A stretch of 64,000 nt of DNA from Protea cynaroides (taxonomy: Eukaryota; Streptophyta; Magnoliopsida; Proteales; Proteaceae), in the NCBI GenBank assembly GCA_028583415.1, contig CM053266.1:8913363-8977362 (forward strand), in the 5' to 3' direction. Under the pieces are notes generated by a model. The model was not told the origin of the DNA. It did no database searches and saw only the letters and a program-made list of their open reading frames with translations. Numbering within the stretch: the stretch's first letter is position 1; every line of letters begins with the position of its first letter. The translations under genes and the position numbers were made by a program. Below, piece after piece: positions 46,949 to 56,812 of the stretch.

Positions 46949-48585
46949 TCATCCTCGAAATTTGTACATACCTTTTGAGTCGAAAAGGTGGGGATATTGC
47001 TTCCGCATAGCATTCTCTTCTTCCCATGTGATCTCTTCTATATCTTGGCTTCTCCAGGTAACCTTAACATAGTAGATGTCACGGTTGTGTAGTTGTTGAA
47101 CCTTTCGATTAGTGATTTCAGTTGGTGCTACTTCGAATGTCAAATCATCAGTTAGATCTGGTGGATCCGCTGTCAAAATGTGTGTTGGATCTCTGACGTA
47201 CTTCTTTAATAATGAGATATGAAATACATCATGCACACTTGACATAGATGGTGGTAGTGCTAACTGATAAGCCACCTTTCCATGTTTGGCTAAAATCTCA
47301 TATGGCCCAACATATCTCGGACTTAGCTTCCCTTTCTGTTCGAATCATTTTAAACCCCGCATAGGTGATACCTTTAAGAATACCTTATCACCTATGACAA
47401 ATTCAAGGTCTCTGGGTCGAGTATCTGCATACTGCTTCTAACAATTATGAGTTGTTCTAACTCTTTCCTTGATAATGTCGACTACTCGACAAGTCTCTTC
47501 AACAAATTCCGGTCTAACGATGCTACGTTCTCCAACATCATTCCAAAACAGAGGGGTTCGACACTTCCTTCCATACAATGCTTCAGAGGGTGACATCTGT
47601 ATAGTAGCCTGATAGCTGTTGTTATAGGCGGACTCGGTCAAGGGTAGTTTCTCGTCCCATGAGCCTTTAAAATCAATAACACAAGCTCGAAGCATGTCTT
47701 CTAAAATCTGAATGGTACGCTCCAACTGTCCGTCTGTTTGAGGATGGAATGCAGTACTGAACTTCAACATTGTACCCATAGCCTTTTACAATCCTTTCCA
47801 AAACTTTGAAGTAAATCGTGGGTCTCTATCGGACACAATGCTTTTAGGTACACCATGTAATCTGACAATATTATCCACATATAGTTTGGCTAACCTCTCC
47901 AGGGTATACTGTGGTCATATAGCTATAAAACGAGCTGTCTTAATCAGATGATCCACAATCACCCAGACCGCGTCACTACTCAAGGAGTCAATGGTAATCC
48001 GTTGACGAAGTCCATGGTGATGCAGTCCCATTTCCATGCTGGTTCTGGCAGTGACTGCAACAGTCCTGCAGGTCTTTGCCGTTCAGCCTTCACCCTCTAA
48101 CAATTTAGGCATTGAGACATGAATTTAGCTACATCTGCTTTCATTAATCTCCACCAATATAATTTCTTCAAATCATGATACATCTTTGTACTTCTAGGAT
48201 GTACCGAATAAGCGGTGGTGTGAGCTTCCTTTATTAGTTTGTGTCTAATGTCCAAGTTTTCAGTTTCAGGAACACATACTCTTCCTTTGTACTTTAGTAC
48301 CTTTTCAACGTCCAAGGTGAACTCAGGAGTCGTCCTACCTTTTTCGATGTCTTCCTCTACTATTCTCAGATAAGAGTCTAATTTAATAGCTGCTTTCACT
48401 TCATCTATTATATCAGGTACAATCTTCAACATTGCGAACATATTTGAAAACCGACAAATAAACCCTTGGTTGGTTGATTCACCCGGTGCATCTATCACAA
48501 ACTGCTCATTACTGTAATTGAACACTTTTCCTGTAGTACACATTGCTGCAGTCATGTTAATCTCTCCTTGAGATTTTATCATTGC
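46949..48585 (-). pseudogene. int: Element H integrase with chromodomain-like tail, broken
   Basis: The HHCC domain is complete (YSVHPRS, MYHDLKKLYWW and SQCLNC, 48100-48230). The core has the first Asp in ITMDFVNGLP near 48010, the second in SDRDPRFTSKFW near 47815 and Glu in DGQLERTIQIL near 47710. All catalytic residues are therefore present. The tail 46960-47100 reads DIYYVKVTWRSQDIEEITW. Defects are TAG at 48094-48096 where Gln is expected, TGA where Arg is expected near 47976 with a 1-base loss close by, and frameshifts between 47780 and 47276. The stop is at 46949-46951. It would have directed integration, with the tail reading histone marks if it works like other chromoviral chromodomains. 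Confidence 0.85.
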
Positions 48586-50271
48586 TTATCTGCTTAGCGC
48601 ATCGGCAACGACATTAGCCTTTCTCGGATGATACTGGATATCGCAACTATAGTCCTTCAATAATTCCAGCCATCTTCTTTGTCTCATGTTCAACTCCTTT
48701 TGATTAAAAAGATAAGTGAGACTCTTATGATTTGATTTAATCTGAAATTTCTCTCCATATAAATAATGTCTCCATATCTTGACAGCATGTACTACTGCTA
48801 CTAATTCCAAGTCATGAGTGGGATAGTTCTTTTCATGTGTCTTCAGTTGTCTTGAGGCATACGCAATTATTTGTTCTCCTTGCATAAGTACACATGCTAA
48901 ACCCAATCCAGACGCATCAGTGTACAAGATAAATGGCTGTCCTGGAATAGGAATAGTCAAGATCGGAGAAGATATCAATCTAGCCTTCAATGTTTGGAAA
49001 CTTTTTTCACATTTATCAGTCCAAACAAACTTTTCACCTTTCTTAGTCAAACTGGTGAGAGGAACGGCAATTCTGGAATAGTCTTCCACGAATCGTCGAT
49101 AATACCCAGCTAGACCTAGGAAACTTCTAATTTCTGCAATGCTCTTTGGTGCTTCCCACTTCACAATGGCTTCAATCTTGCTGGGATCCACTTTAATTCC
49201 TTCAGCGGATACAACATGGCCTAAGAAAGCGACCTCATTTAACGAAAACTCACACTTTGTAAATTTGGCATAAAACTTCTCTTTCATTAATCGTTGCAGA
49301 GCGGCTCTTAAATTCATGACATGAGTTTCCTTGTCCTTGGAGTAGACCAATTTATCAACAATAAACACAATGACCGACATATCCAACATATCATGGAATA
49401 CCCGATTCATGAGTTCCATAAAAGTTACGGTTGCATTAGTCAATCCAAAAGACATGACTATAAATTCATAATGTCCATATCTTGTTCTAAATACTGTCTT
49501 TGGAATATTACCGTTCTTAATCTTCAACTGATGGTATCCTGACCGAAGATCGATCTTGGAGAACACCTTGGCACCTTGCAACTGATCGAACAAGTCATTG
49601 ATCCGAGGCAATGGATACCGATTCTTGATTGTCAGCTTATTCAATTCCTGATAGTCTATACACAGTCAAACGATTTCGTCCTTCTTCTTTACAAATAATA
49701 CTGGCGCTCCCCAAGGTGATATGCTGGGTCTGATGTAACCCTTGTCCAATAATTCTTGTAACTGTACCTTCAATTCCTTCAGTTCAGTAGGAGCCATTCG
49801 ATAGGGTGCTTTAGATACTGATGCGGCTCCGGGTATCAGATCTATAACAAACTCTGTCGCTCGGTCGGGTGGTAGTCCTGGTAGTTCTTCAAGAAATACA
49901 TCTGGAAAGTCACGTACAACATCAATATTCTCCATTTGTGGTGCTTCCTTTGTGAGGTTGACCACTGATACTAGATACCCAACTTCTCCTTTCTCGAGGC
50001 ATTTTCTAGCCTTTAATGCAGAGAGGATGAGTTTTCGTTTACGGAAAAGTTTTGTTCCTGCAAAACTAAACTCTGCTCCTTCCATGTCTTTAAATGTCAG
50101 CTTCTTTTCTGCACGTAATAAGTTTGCAGAATGCCGAACTAACCAGTCCATTCCCAAGATGACGTCAAAGTCTGTCATCTCAAGTTGAATCAAGGTTGCA
50201 TCCAAAGTCTTCTCGTCAATAAGAACTGGACATGGTCCATAATCTTTTTCTAATTCCACTTCTAATTCCAT
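48586..50271 (-). pseudogene. pol: Element H protease end, RT and RNase H, almost open
   Basis: One frame runs from MELEVELEKDYGPCPVLI at 50271 to ADALSR at 48589, with a single internal TGA at 49664-49666 (Arg codon CGA in A) and a TAA at 48586-48588. Landmarks are FDVILGMDWL (protease end), YIRPSISPWGAPVLFV, NKLTIKNRYPLPRI, FSKIDLRSGYHQLK and MSFGLTNA. The polymerase site reads VFIVDKLVYS, so the DD pair is destroyed. RNase H keeps LYTDASGLGLACVLMQ, DLELV and HPRKANVVADALSR; the SDHKSL block is changed to SNHKSL. The frame is thus well kept while two catalytic sites are lost. Confidence 0.9.
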
Positions 50272-50412
50272 CGACGATCATACAAGTAGTTTGTAGTCTA
50301 AAGATTTGAGGGGTAGATTTAGCTTCTTTCCAAATGACACAGATATATAAAGAATGAGTAGCCCCAGAATCAAAGAGTACTTTAGCGGGTATGCCATTAA
50401 TAGGTACGATAC
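50272..50412 (-). pseudogene. pro: Element H protease active-site segment, frameshifted
   Basis: Directly after the putative intron the minus strand reads INGIPAKVLFDSGATHS, with the catalytic Asp in DSG. One extra base in the following T/A-rich stretch (TTTATATATCTG against TTTTATATCTG in A) shifts the frame. Correcting for that base brings it into phase with the frame of 50271. Confidence 0.75.
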
Positions 50413-50480
50413 CTGTGATTTATTTAATTTAGTCTACATGCTCACACAATCAAATACAAAATGAAAGGTTCAGGTCATAC
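50413..50480 (-). other. Putative 68 bp spliceosomal intron between gag and protease in H
   Basis: On the minus strand it starts GTATGACC and ends AATCACAG, with GTAGACTAAATTAAAT before the end as in A. The donor follows a codon's first base, and the acceptor leads into the protease in the same phase as in A, although the intron is one base longer. Retention leads to a TGA two codons after the donor. Two copies with a length change inside the intron but an identical phase are hard to explain by a coding spacer. Confidence 0.65.
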
Positions 50481-51760
50481 CTGTGACCACATCAGGCGAT
50501 GTGACAGCCTCCTCAGATGTAATAGCATAAACCTTTCCTTGGTGTAGCTGCTTTCTGGGTTTAGGACACTCCCTTGAATAATGTCCTACTTGGTTGCAGT
50601 TAAAGCATTTTACTCCTTCATTGTTTTGCTTTTGTTGCGGTTGAGCTGCTGGAGTAGTCTTGGCTGCAGCATTGAAGCCTTGAGTATGGAAGGATTTGAA
50701 TGTCCTTGTATTCCCTCCGTTATATGAATTTTCGTTTGGCCTTTTAATACCCCTGTTTTGAGCAAAGTACCTCTCCTTTGGGCTCGACTCTATTACTCGA
50801 GCAATCTATACTGCTTCGTTGTAAACCTTCTTTTCCAATCGCAGAACATGCTCACGAATGCTTCCCCTGAGTCCCATTACGAACCTTCGGGTCTTTGTGT
50901 TTTCTTCCTACATGCTGGCGGGTGCAAAGAAAAACAGTTCCTCATAACGCTGCTGGTATGTATCCACAGTCATCTGGCCCTGATATAAACTCAGGAACTC
51001 TCTTTCCATAGAATCTCTAAAACTTATAGGAAAATACTTCTCAAAGAATGCCTTTATATATAACCCAAGTCAATTGGGTGTGCTTTGTTAACAGATAAGT
51101 CTGTGTGGACTTCCACCAGTGGTTTGCATCGCTTTTCAGCAAGAAGATTGCACACAGCACTTTCTCCTCCTCATTCACTGTCATCATCATAAAATTTCTT
51201 TCCATTTCATCAATCCAGTGTGTTGGCCATAAAGGATCTTCTGGCTTACCATTATATTCCTTGGGCTTCATCTTCATAAAACGCTCAATCAGTCGAGAGT
51301 GGTCCAGTTGATACAGAGCATAGTCCCCATACATAGGTGGTTGGTACTGGTAACTAACTGCCTTGAGCTGCCCAAGGATTCTGTACTTGAGCCGGCATGA
51401 CTGGTGTTTGAGGTATATGGGGTACCGTGTTGCTTCCCCCTGGTACGTGCTAGCTTGTCCTGCTGACATATGTGTCGTATGTGCAGCTGGAAAAGCCATG
51501 CCTATAGCAGCCTGCATATTGGCTTGCACCTACTGTATTTGCTGTAACTATTGTGCCAAGTTCATTACTACTGTAGCCAAATCTGTAGGTGGGGCTGGCA
51601 AGTTTGTAGGATTTTCCTAGCCACTAGCCACTGGCGGTGCCATATTCAGATTCTCCTGTATTTCATGATTTACATGGCTGTCTTCCTCCATAGGTAGTGG
51701 TGGTGGAATTGGATTACGACCTCGTCTGGTCACCCTTTGCCCAGCCATTTCCTGTTCTGG
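50481..51760 (-). pseudogene. gag: Element H gag, broken
   Basis: The start is probably MAGQRVTRRGRNPIPPP near 51747, followed by a Pro/Gln-rich stretch with a TAG near 51620. The capsid domain is open at 51041-51529 (HSRLIERFMKMKPKEYNGKP, WIDEMERNFMMM and HWWKSTQTYL). The zinc knuckle CFNCNQVGHYSREC is at 50566-50607. Frameshifts lie between 51040 and 50650. From the knuckle the frame is open to the intron donor at 50480. Confidence 0.8.
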
Positions 51761-52696
51761 TGGTGGTAGTGTCTGAAAACAATCATAGCACATGTGAGGC
51801 AATCAATATAAGTTGTTTTCAAGTAAAAATCCAACTAATCAATATAAATTTCTAATTTTTCAGATCATTCTGACAAAATACTGTATTTTCCATCGTAGGG
51901 TCGATGGTAGGGTTGGTCCTTATGCGACCCTAATAAACCCTGTCAGCTTACTGAGAGCCTAGGGTCGATTGTCGGGTCGGTATATGTCCGACCCTAGGTC
52001 CGACCCATGGTTCTCTGTCAGATCACCGAGAGCCTAGGGTCGATGGTAGGGTCTGACGTAGGGTCGCACATTTTGGTCAAATTATGCAACCCTATGATCC
52101 AAAATTAGGTTTTTAAACCTGATTTTGGATTCATTTCTCATTCTTTCTCCTTTCTTCCAACTCAACCCATTTCCTTGAGTTGCTACAGTATCGACCCCTA
52201 GTGTTTGGTGATCTTTCCCTCCGTTCGTGACTTCTGCTTCTTCTGTTTAGGTATGCTCTCTACTATTTCACATTTTTAAACTCTCCAAACTAGGTTTTTC
52301 ACCCATTACATCGTTTTCTTCAAATTAAACTTTTTCCAACCATAAAAATTTAATTTTTATTGGGGGATTTTTCTATTGGTCACCCAATGGACGAAAGCCC
52401 TCAAAAATATTTGAGTTTCATTGGTTGGTTATTGAGAAACTTGAAATTTTCCATTTTTAACCTAATTTTTGAGATTTTTCAAATTTATTGAAATTTCATC
52501 AAATTCGATCTTTCTAGATTAAATTTCCAACTGTATGAGCCTTGCAGGATGGTTTGGAACCTAAGTAAGTCCTCCTGCCCAGTTGTTTGGGTGAAAAGTG
52601 AGGCTTTTGGCCAAATCATGCCGTTATAATGCCAAAATTATAAGTTTTTCACCATTATTAGTATCTTGTTTGTTCTTCTGTCTCTTGATAGATAGT
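51761..52696 (+). promoter_or_regulatory. Leader of H: motif cluster, antisense-gene exon 1 and intron
   Basis: GACC motifs (CGTAGGGTCGATGG, TCCGACCCTAGG, GACGTAGGGTCGCAC) fill 51890-52110. A pyrimidine-rich segment follows, then a donor TTTAG|GTATGC at 52251 and an acceptor TCTCTTGATAG ending at 52691, six bases before the ATG. The intron would be 441 bp, against 438 bp in B. Sequence conservation between B and H across this non-coding stretch is high. A divergent promoter serving the antisense gene is inferred from the layout. Confidence 0.5.
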
Positions 52697-53923
52697 ATGG
52701 CTCGTACCAAGGTTCCTAGGGCTCATGACCCAGTTCATTTCCACTCCAACGAGGCCGAAGCTCAGTATGCTCACTATGAGCATAAGAACGTAGAGGGGGA
52801 TCGTTGTGTGAACTTGGCTAGTCTAGCCTTTTTCAACGTAGAGAGTACTTTTGGTGACATGGGCTGGTTCCCTGTGATCACTTATGAGGCTTGTACCCGT
52901 CCTGATCTGGTGAGACAGTTCTATTGCAATCTCCAGGTAGTGGGGGATCGCAATGACATAGAGAGAGGTAGGGAGCTCAGGATCACGAGCTACGTCAAAG
53001 GGGTGGAGGTCTCATTTAATTGCCAACAGTTGGCTGATCTTTTGGGTATATCAAATGACGACCCCTTGGTGTACTGTGCTCCCAAGGAGCCCTAGTTCCT
53101 ATCCTTGGAGATGCATACTGAGATTGATAGTCAGCTCATCAGTGATGATCGCTGGGAGATGAAAGCAATCAACCTACATCCAGAGCCTCGGGTGTACTGC
53201 AAGATTATCCAGCACAACCTGATACCCCAGAGTGGACATTATGAGAGGATATCCTAGTTGACTCAGTATGTCCTCTACTATATTTGCACTAGGCAGCCTG
53301 TCTGCCTTCCTTATATCATTATCCGAACGATGATCCATGCTACTCTGCCTGGTCAGTTGGGCAACCTACCCTACGGACGTCTGATCACCACATTGCTCAC
53401 CCGCCTACACGTTGACTTAGTAGATGAGAGGATTCAGGAGAAGACCTTCTCATCGGATCTTGACTGGGAGGCCATCTGTAAGATGGGTATGCGGGATGCT
53501 CAAGTCAGTGATGATGAGAGGAACGCTCTGGTGCGTCCTCGTACTCGAATAGAGGTAGCAGATACCGCGGCGACAGCAGCAGCAGCAGGAGCAGGGGTCC
53601 CTGAGTGTGATGCTGAGGATGAGGTTCGTATGTACATGGATGTAGACTCCATACCTCCTCCGTCACCTCTACATTCTACTGGAGCTGGTCCATCTCAGTC
53701 TCCATCACACACTGCTGGTCCTTCACGCCCACCCTCTGATGATGTAATGGGACTACTGCATGAGATTAGAGAGGCCCAGCTTGCATTGGATCAACGGATG
53801 GCTGAGCTGGCAGCTAGTCTCCAGGTGACCCAGACTCAGGTGGCCTGGTTGACTAGAGTGTATGGTGAGGACTATGACAGAGATCGCGAGGCACCTCCTC
53901 CTCTGGCACCTCCAGCTCCATGA
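52697..53923 (+). pseudogene. Antisense gene of H, full length (408 codons), two in-frame TAG
   Basis: The frame runs without a single frameshift from MARTKVPRAHDPVH to REAPPPLAPPAP and a TGA. It is interrupted only by TAG at 53093-53095 (CAG in B) and 53255-53257 (TAG in B too). Codons 1-270 form the domain resembling PF20167-type plant transposon proteins: MGWFPVITYEACTRPDLVR, FYCNLQVVGD, VKGVEVSFNCQQLADLLGIS, CTRQPVCLPYIIIRTM, LPYGRLITTLLTRLHVDLVD and DLDWEAICKMGM. Then come an Ala-rich stretch, a Pro/Ser-rich linker (SIPPPSPLHSTGAGPS) and a coiled-coil-like end (LLHEIREAQLALDQRMAEL). No signal peptide or membrane segment is evident. It lies opposite to gag-pol, between gag and the PBS. 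Role unknown. Confidence 0.7.
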
Positions 53924-54208
53924 TGTATATTTTCTTTCTATCCTTCTTTGTAATACAGAGTAACTGTTCGGATTGTGGACCGTACTCTGATTTGGATATG
54001 TATATATGTTGCTTTTATTCAAGTGTATATGAAACTTGTTTCTTCTGTTATATATGCATTAATCTCTTTCTAAATTTTGTCTCAAACAATACAGGTGCTT
54101 ATGGTGTATTATTATTACAGCTTTTAAATTTTATCGTAACTCAGTTCACGAACTTTTGTGGAAGAATACTGGTTTAATAGACAGGGCCTGAGAGCTCTGA
54201 TACCAAGT
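53924..54208 (-). other. Antisense 3' region and primer binding site of H
   Basis: No coding content. The ACAATACAGGTGCTTATGG block near 54090 is shared with B and C. The minus strand carries the PBS TGGTATCAGAGCTCTCAG at 54205-54188, next to the LTR end. Confidence 0.75.
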
Positions 54209-55785
54209 TGTCACACCCCAAGTCTACACTATTTAGAATGGTGTAATGAACGGCCAATAAACCAACGGTTCAACCAGGATCTCAAATAGGCTGTGTCCAT
54301 TTGCTTAAACCATACACATCCATAACCATAATAAGAGTAGATAAACAATAGCGGAAGTCTTACATATAAAATGAACTGAGAATTCTAAGAGTGATAACAT
54401 AAATAAAATATCCAATTATCTTTCATTGACTAAGACATAAGTAAATAAAATAATCAATTACATTTTTGTATAATCTAAACAAATCTAATAAAAAATGCAT
54501 GAGTTGCATTCGCATGACGATTCATGCGACTCCATCATAACTTCAGCGTTCATCGCCGCAGCATGTCCGTAAATAGGAGCATTTATATAATCATCTACAG
54601 TCATACCTGCATCATCAACTAAAAACATTCGACGTCGAAAGGGTGAGCATACATCACGGCTCAATGAGCAAACAAAACAATGCAACAAACATATGCATGC
54701 ATTCAATTCATATCTTTGGTTTGGTTCATAAGTTTGCAATGTGCGATAGAAAGGATAGGTGGCCGTCGCACCTCTATACACGAATGTATGGAATCTCCCA
54801 ATGGATCAAACACCACTGCCACCCCCACATGCACCCACCATGGAATAGAGATAGAGCTAAAGTGCTTAGGACCGCACCGCATCACACTTCCCCTGAAGCT
54901 CTACCCATACCAACACGTAAGCCCCTGTTGGCGAGGGCTTGTAAACTGGGCTCGCAACTAACCAATCTTAATGTCAAATAGTGTATCCAAGGCCTCACCT
55001 CAGCATCCCTCAATACATTCATAAAGATAGAGCTAAGGCCCTCTGGCAGAGTCAGAAACTACACGGTCTGAGGCCACCTCCCCTGATGCCCTACGACGTA
55101 ATAGTTCTGCTAAGGTAATGGCGATACGAAGATGCTAGTGGGCAAAACTTGAGTAGAGATAGAGCTTGAGTCTGGTGACCAGGATGAACCATAGTGTCAC
55201 GTCCTCCCCCTGATGCTCCACTCGCATCAAGTACACTAACCACACACATACATTCACATGCCTATTCCTAGCATCATCATCATCATCATGTTATAATAAA
55301 TGAAATAAAATATGCATGAACAGTAATAACAGGAATAGTGGATGACATGTGATATGCACATTACAATCATATAAGCATAGAATCATTCATAATATTGGAC
55401 TCAATAAACGAAAATAGTTTATTATTAGCCAATTAGTTTAGGTCTTGTTCCTTCACCTTTGATTGAGTGTAGATCCTTGTTCAAGCTTTATGAATCACTT
55501 TTAAATCACTAGAAAGGCCTAACAAGTCAATAGATTTTAATTAAAATTAATTCCGAAAAAAAATTAGACTAACTGGAATCATAGGGTCACAGGTAGGGTA
55601 GCACCTAGGGTAGCAGTTTCTGCGACCCTAGGATGTAGGGTCGGACGTGGGGTCGGATACCATTCGACCTTATGTGCGACCACACCCTCCCTGGGACTTC
55701 CCGAGGTCATGTGGTCGATCCTGTGGTCTCGTAGGGTTGGTTATCAGTCGACCCTACATGCGACCACACGTATTCTGAGTCGACC
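54209..55785 (-). repeat. 5' LTR of element H, truncated (1577 bp seen)
   Basis: It matches 44587-46163 of the 3' LTR and stops at 55785 inside its first GACC cluster, where LTR I begins. The part with U3 and TATA box would lie beyond I and J, outside the window. Confidence 0.9.
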
Positions 55786-56812
55786 TGTCACACCCCAATT
55801 CTGCACTGTTCAGAATGGTGTGATGAACCGTTAAATAACCAACGGTTCAACCAGGATCTCAAATAGACCATCCCCGCGTTATCCAAACTTACACGCATCC
55901 ACAATCATAATCAGAGTAATACACAATAGCGGAAAAATTATAAATAAATGAACTGAGAACTAAGATGATACCATTAATTAAATAGTAAATTATTCTGTTT
56001 CCAACTGAGACATACTTATGTAAATATCAAATACAAGTCTTTATAAATCCAAAGAAACCTATAAAATAGCTAATCAAATACACATGAGTCACACTCGCAA
56101 GAGGTGTCATGTATATACTCTTCAGCTCCAGCTTCCATAGCTGCCACGTTTCCATACGTCGACGCATTCATATAGTCTTCAACGGTATAACCTGCATCAT
56201 CAACTAAAAATATTCGACGTCGAAGGGTGAGCACACAACATGGCTCAGTGAGTAGCCAAAAAAATACAACAATACATATGCATGCAAAAATAATTTATAT
56301 CTTTGGTCTGGTTTACAGTTTGCAATGCGCAATAGAAAGGTTGGGTGGTCAAAGGTTAACGTTTATTGACACCGCCTCTATACACAGGGTGTGGAAGCCC
56401 GCCCGAAGGTTAACGTTTATCGTCGTCCCCATCCACCCTACCATAACATTATACAACAAAGGTTAACGTTTATTGCTATATAATGCTATACCAACACGTA
56501 AGCCCCTGTTAGCGAGGGCTTGCAAACTGGGCTCGCTACTAACCAATCCTAATGCCAAACAGTGTATCCAAGGCCTCACCCCAGCATCCCTCAGAATGCC
56601 CATAGAGATAGAGCTAAGGCCCCCCGGTAGAGTCAGAGACTACAAGGACCGAGACCACCTCCCCTGATACTCTACGACATAATAGTTCTACTAAGGTAAT
56701 GGCGATACGACGATGTCAATGCACAAGACTTGAGTTAGAGATAGAGCTAAAGTGCTGAGACCCGCCAAAGGTTAACGTTTATTGACGTTCTCATCACACC
56801 TCCCCTAATACT
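55786..56812 (-). mobile_element. LTR I, part, inserted in the H 5' LTR and split by J
   Basis: On the minus strand it ends GGGGTGTGACA at 55786, right after CGACC (the probable target duplication, second copy outside the window). It resembles the H LTR from the inner end up to 56812, but with local replacements (see the 18-mer repeats). Whether it is a solo LTR or the 3' LTR of a whole element cannot be seen. Confidence 0.75.
56351..56784 (+). repeat. Four dispersed copies of AAAGGTTAACGTTTATTG in LTR I
   Basis: Copies lie at 56351-56368, 56405-56422 (GA- start, -TCG end), 56458-56475 and 56767-56784. Each sits where the H and B LTRs have other sequence. The core GGTTAACGTTTAT includes the palindromes GTTAAC and AACGTT. 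I found no copy in the other LTRs of the window. Confidence 0.8.

Larger units (their letters stand above)
44587..55785 (-). mobile_element. Element H: best-preserved Tekay-like element, 5' LTR truncated by LTR I
   Basis: From right to left: partial 5' LTR (54209-55785), PBS, antisense gene on the plus strand (52697-53923), leader, gag, intron, protease, RT, RNase H, integrase-chromodomain, PPT and 3' LTR (44587-46924). The candidate left target duplication is TTATC (44582-44586); the right copy is outside the window. Over the first 340 bp from the LTR's inner end the two LTRs differ at about 21 positions (by eye). The element sits after the extra ORF of E. Confidence 0.9.
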
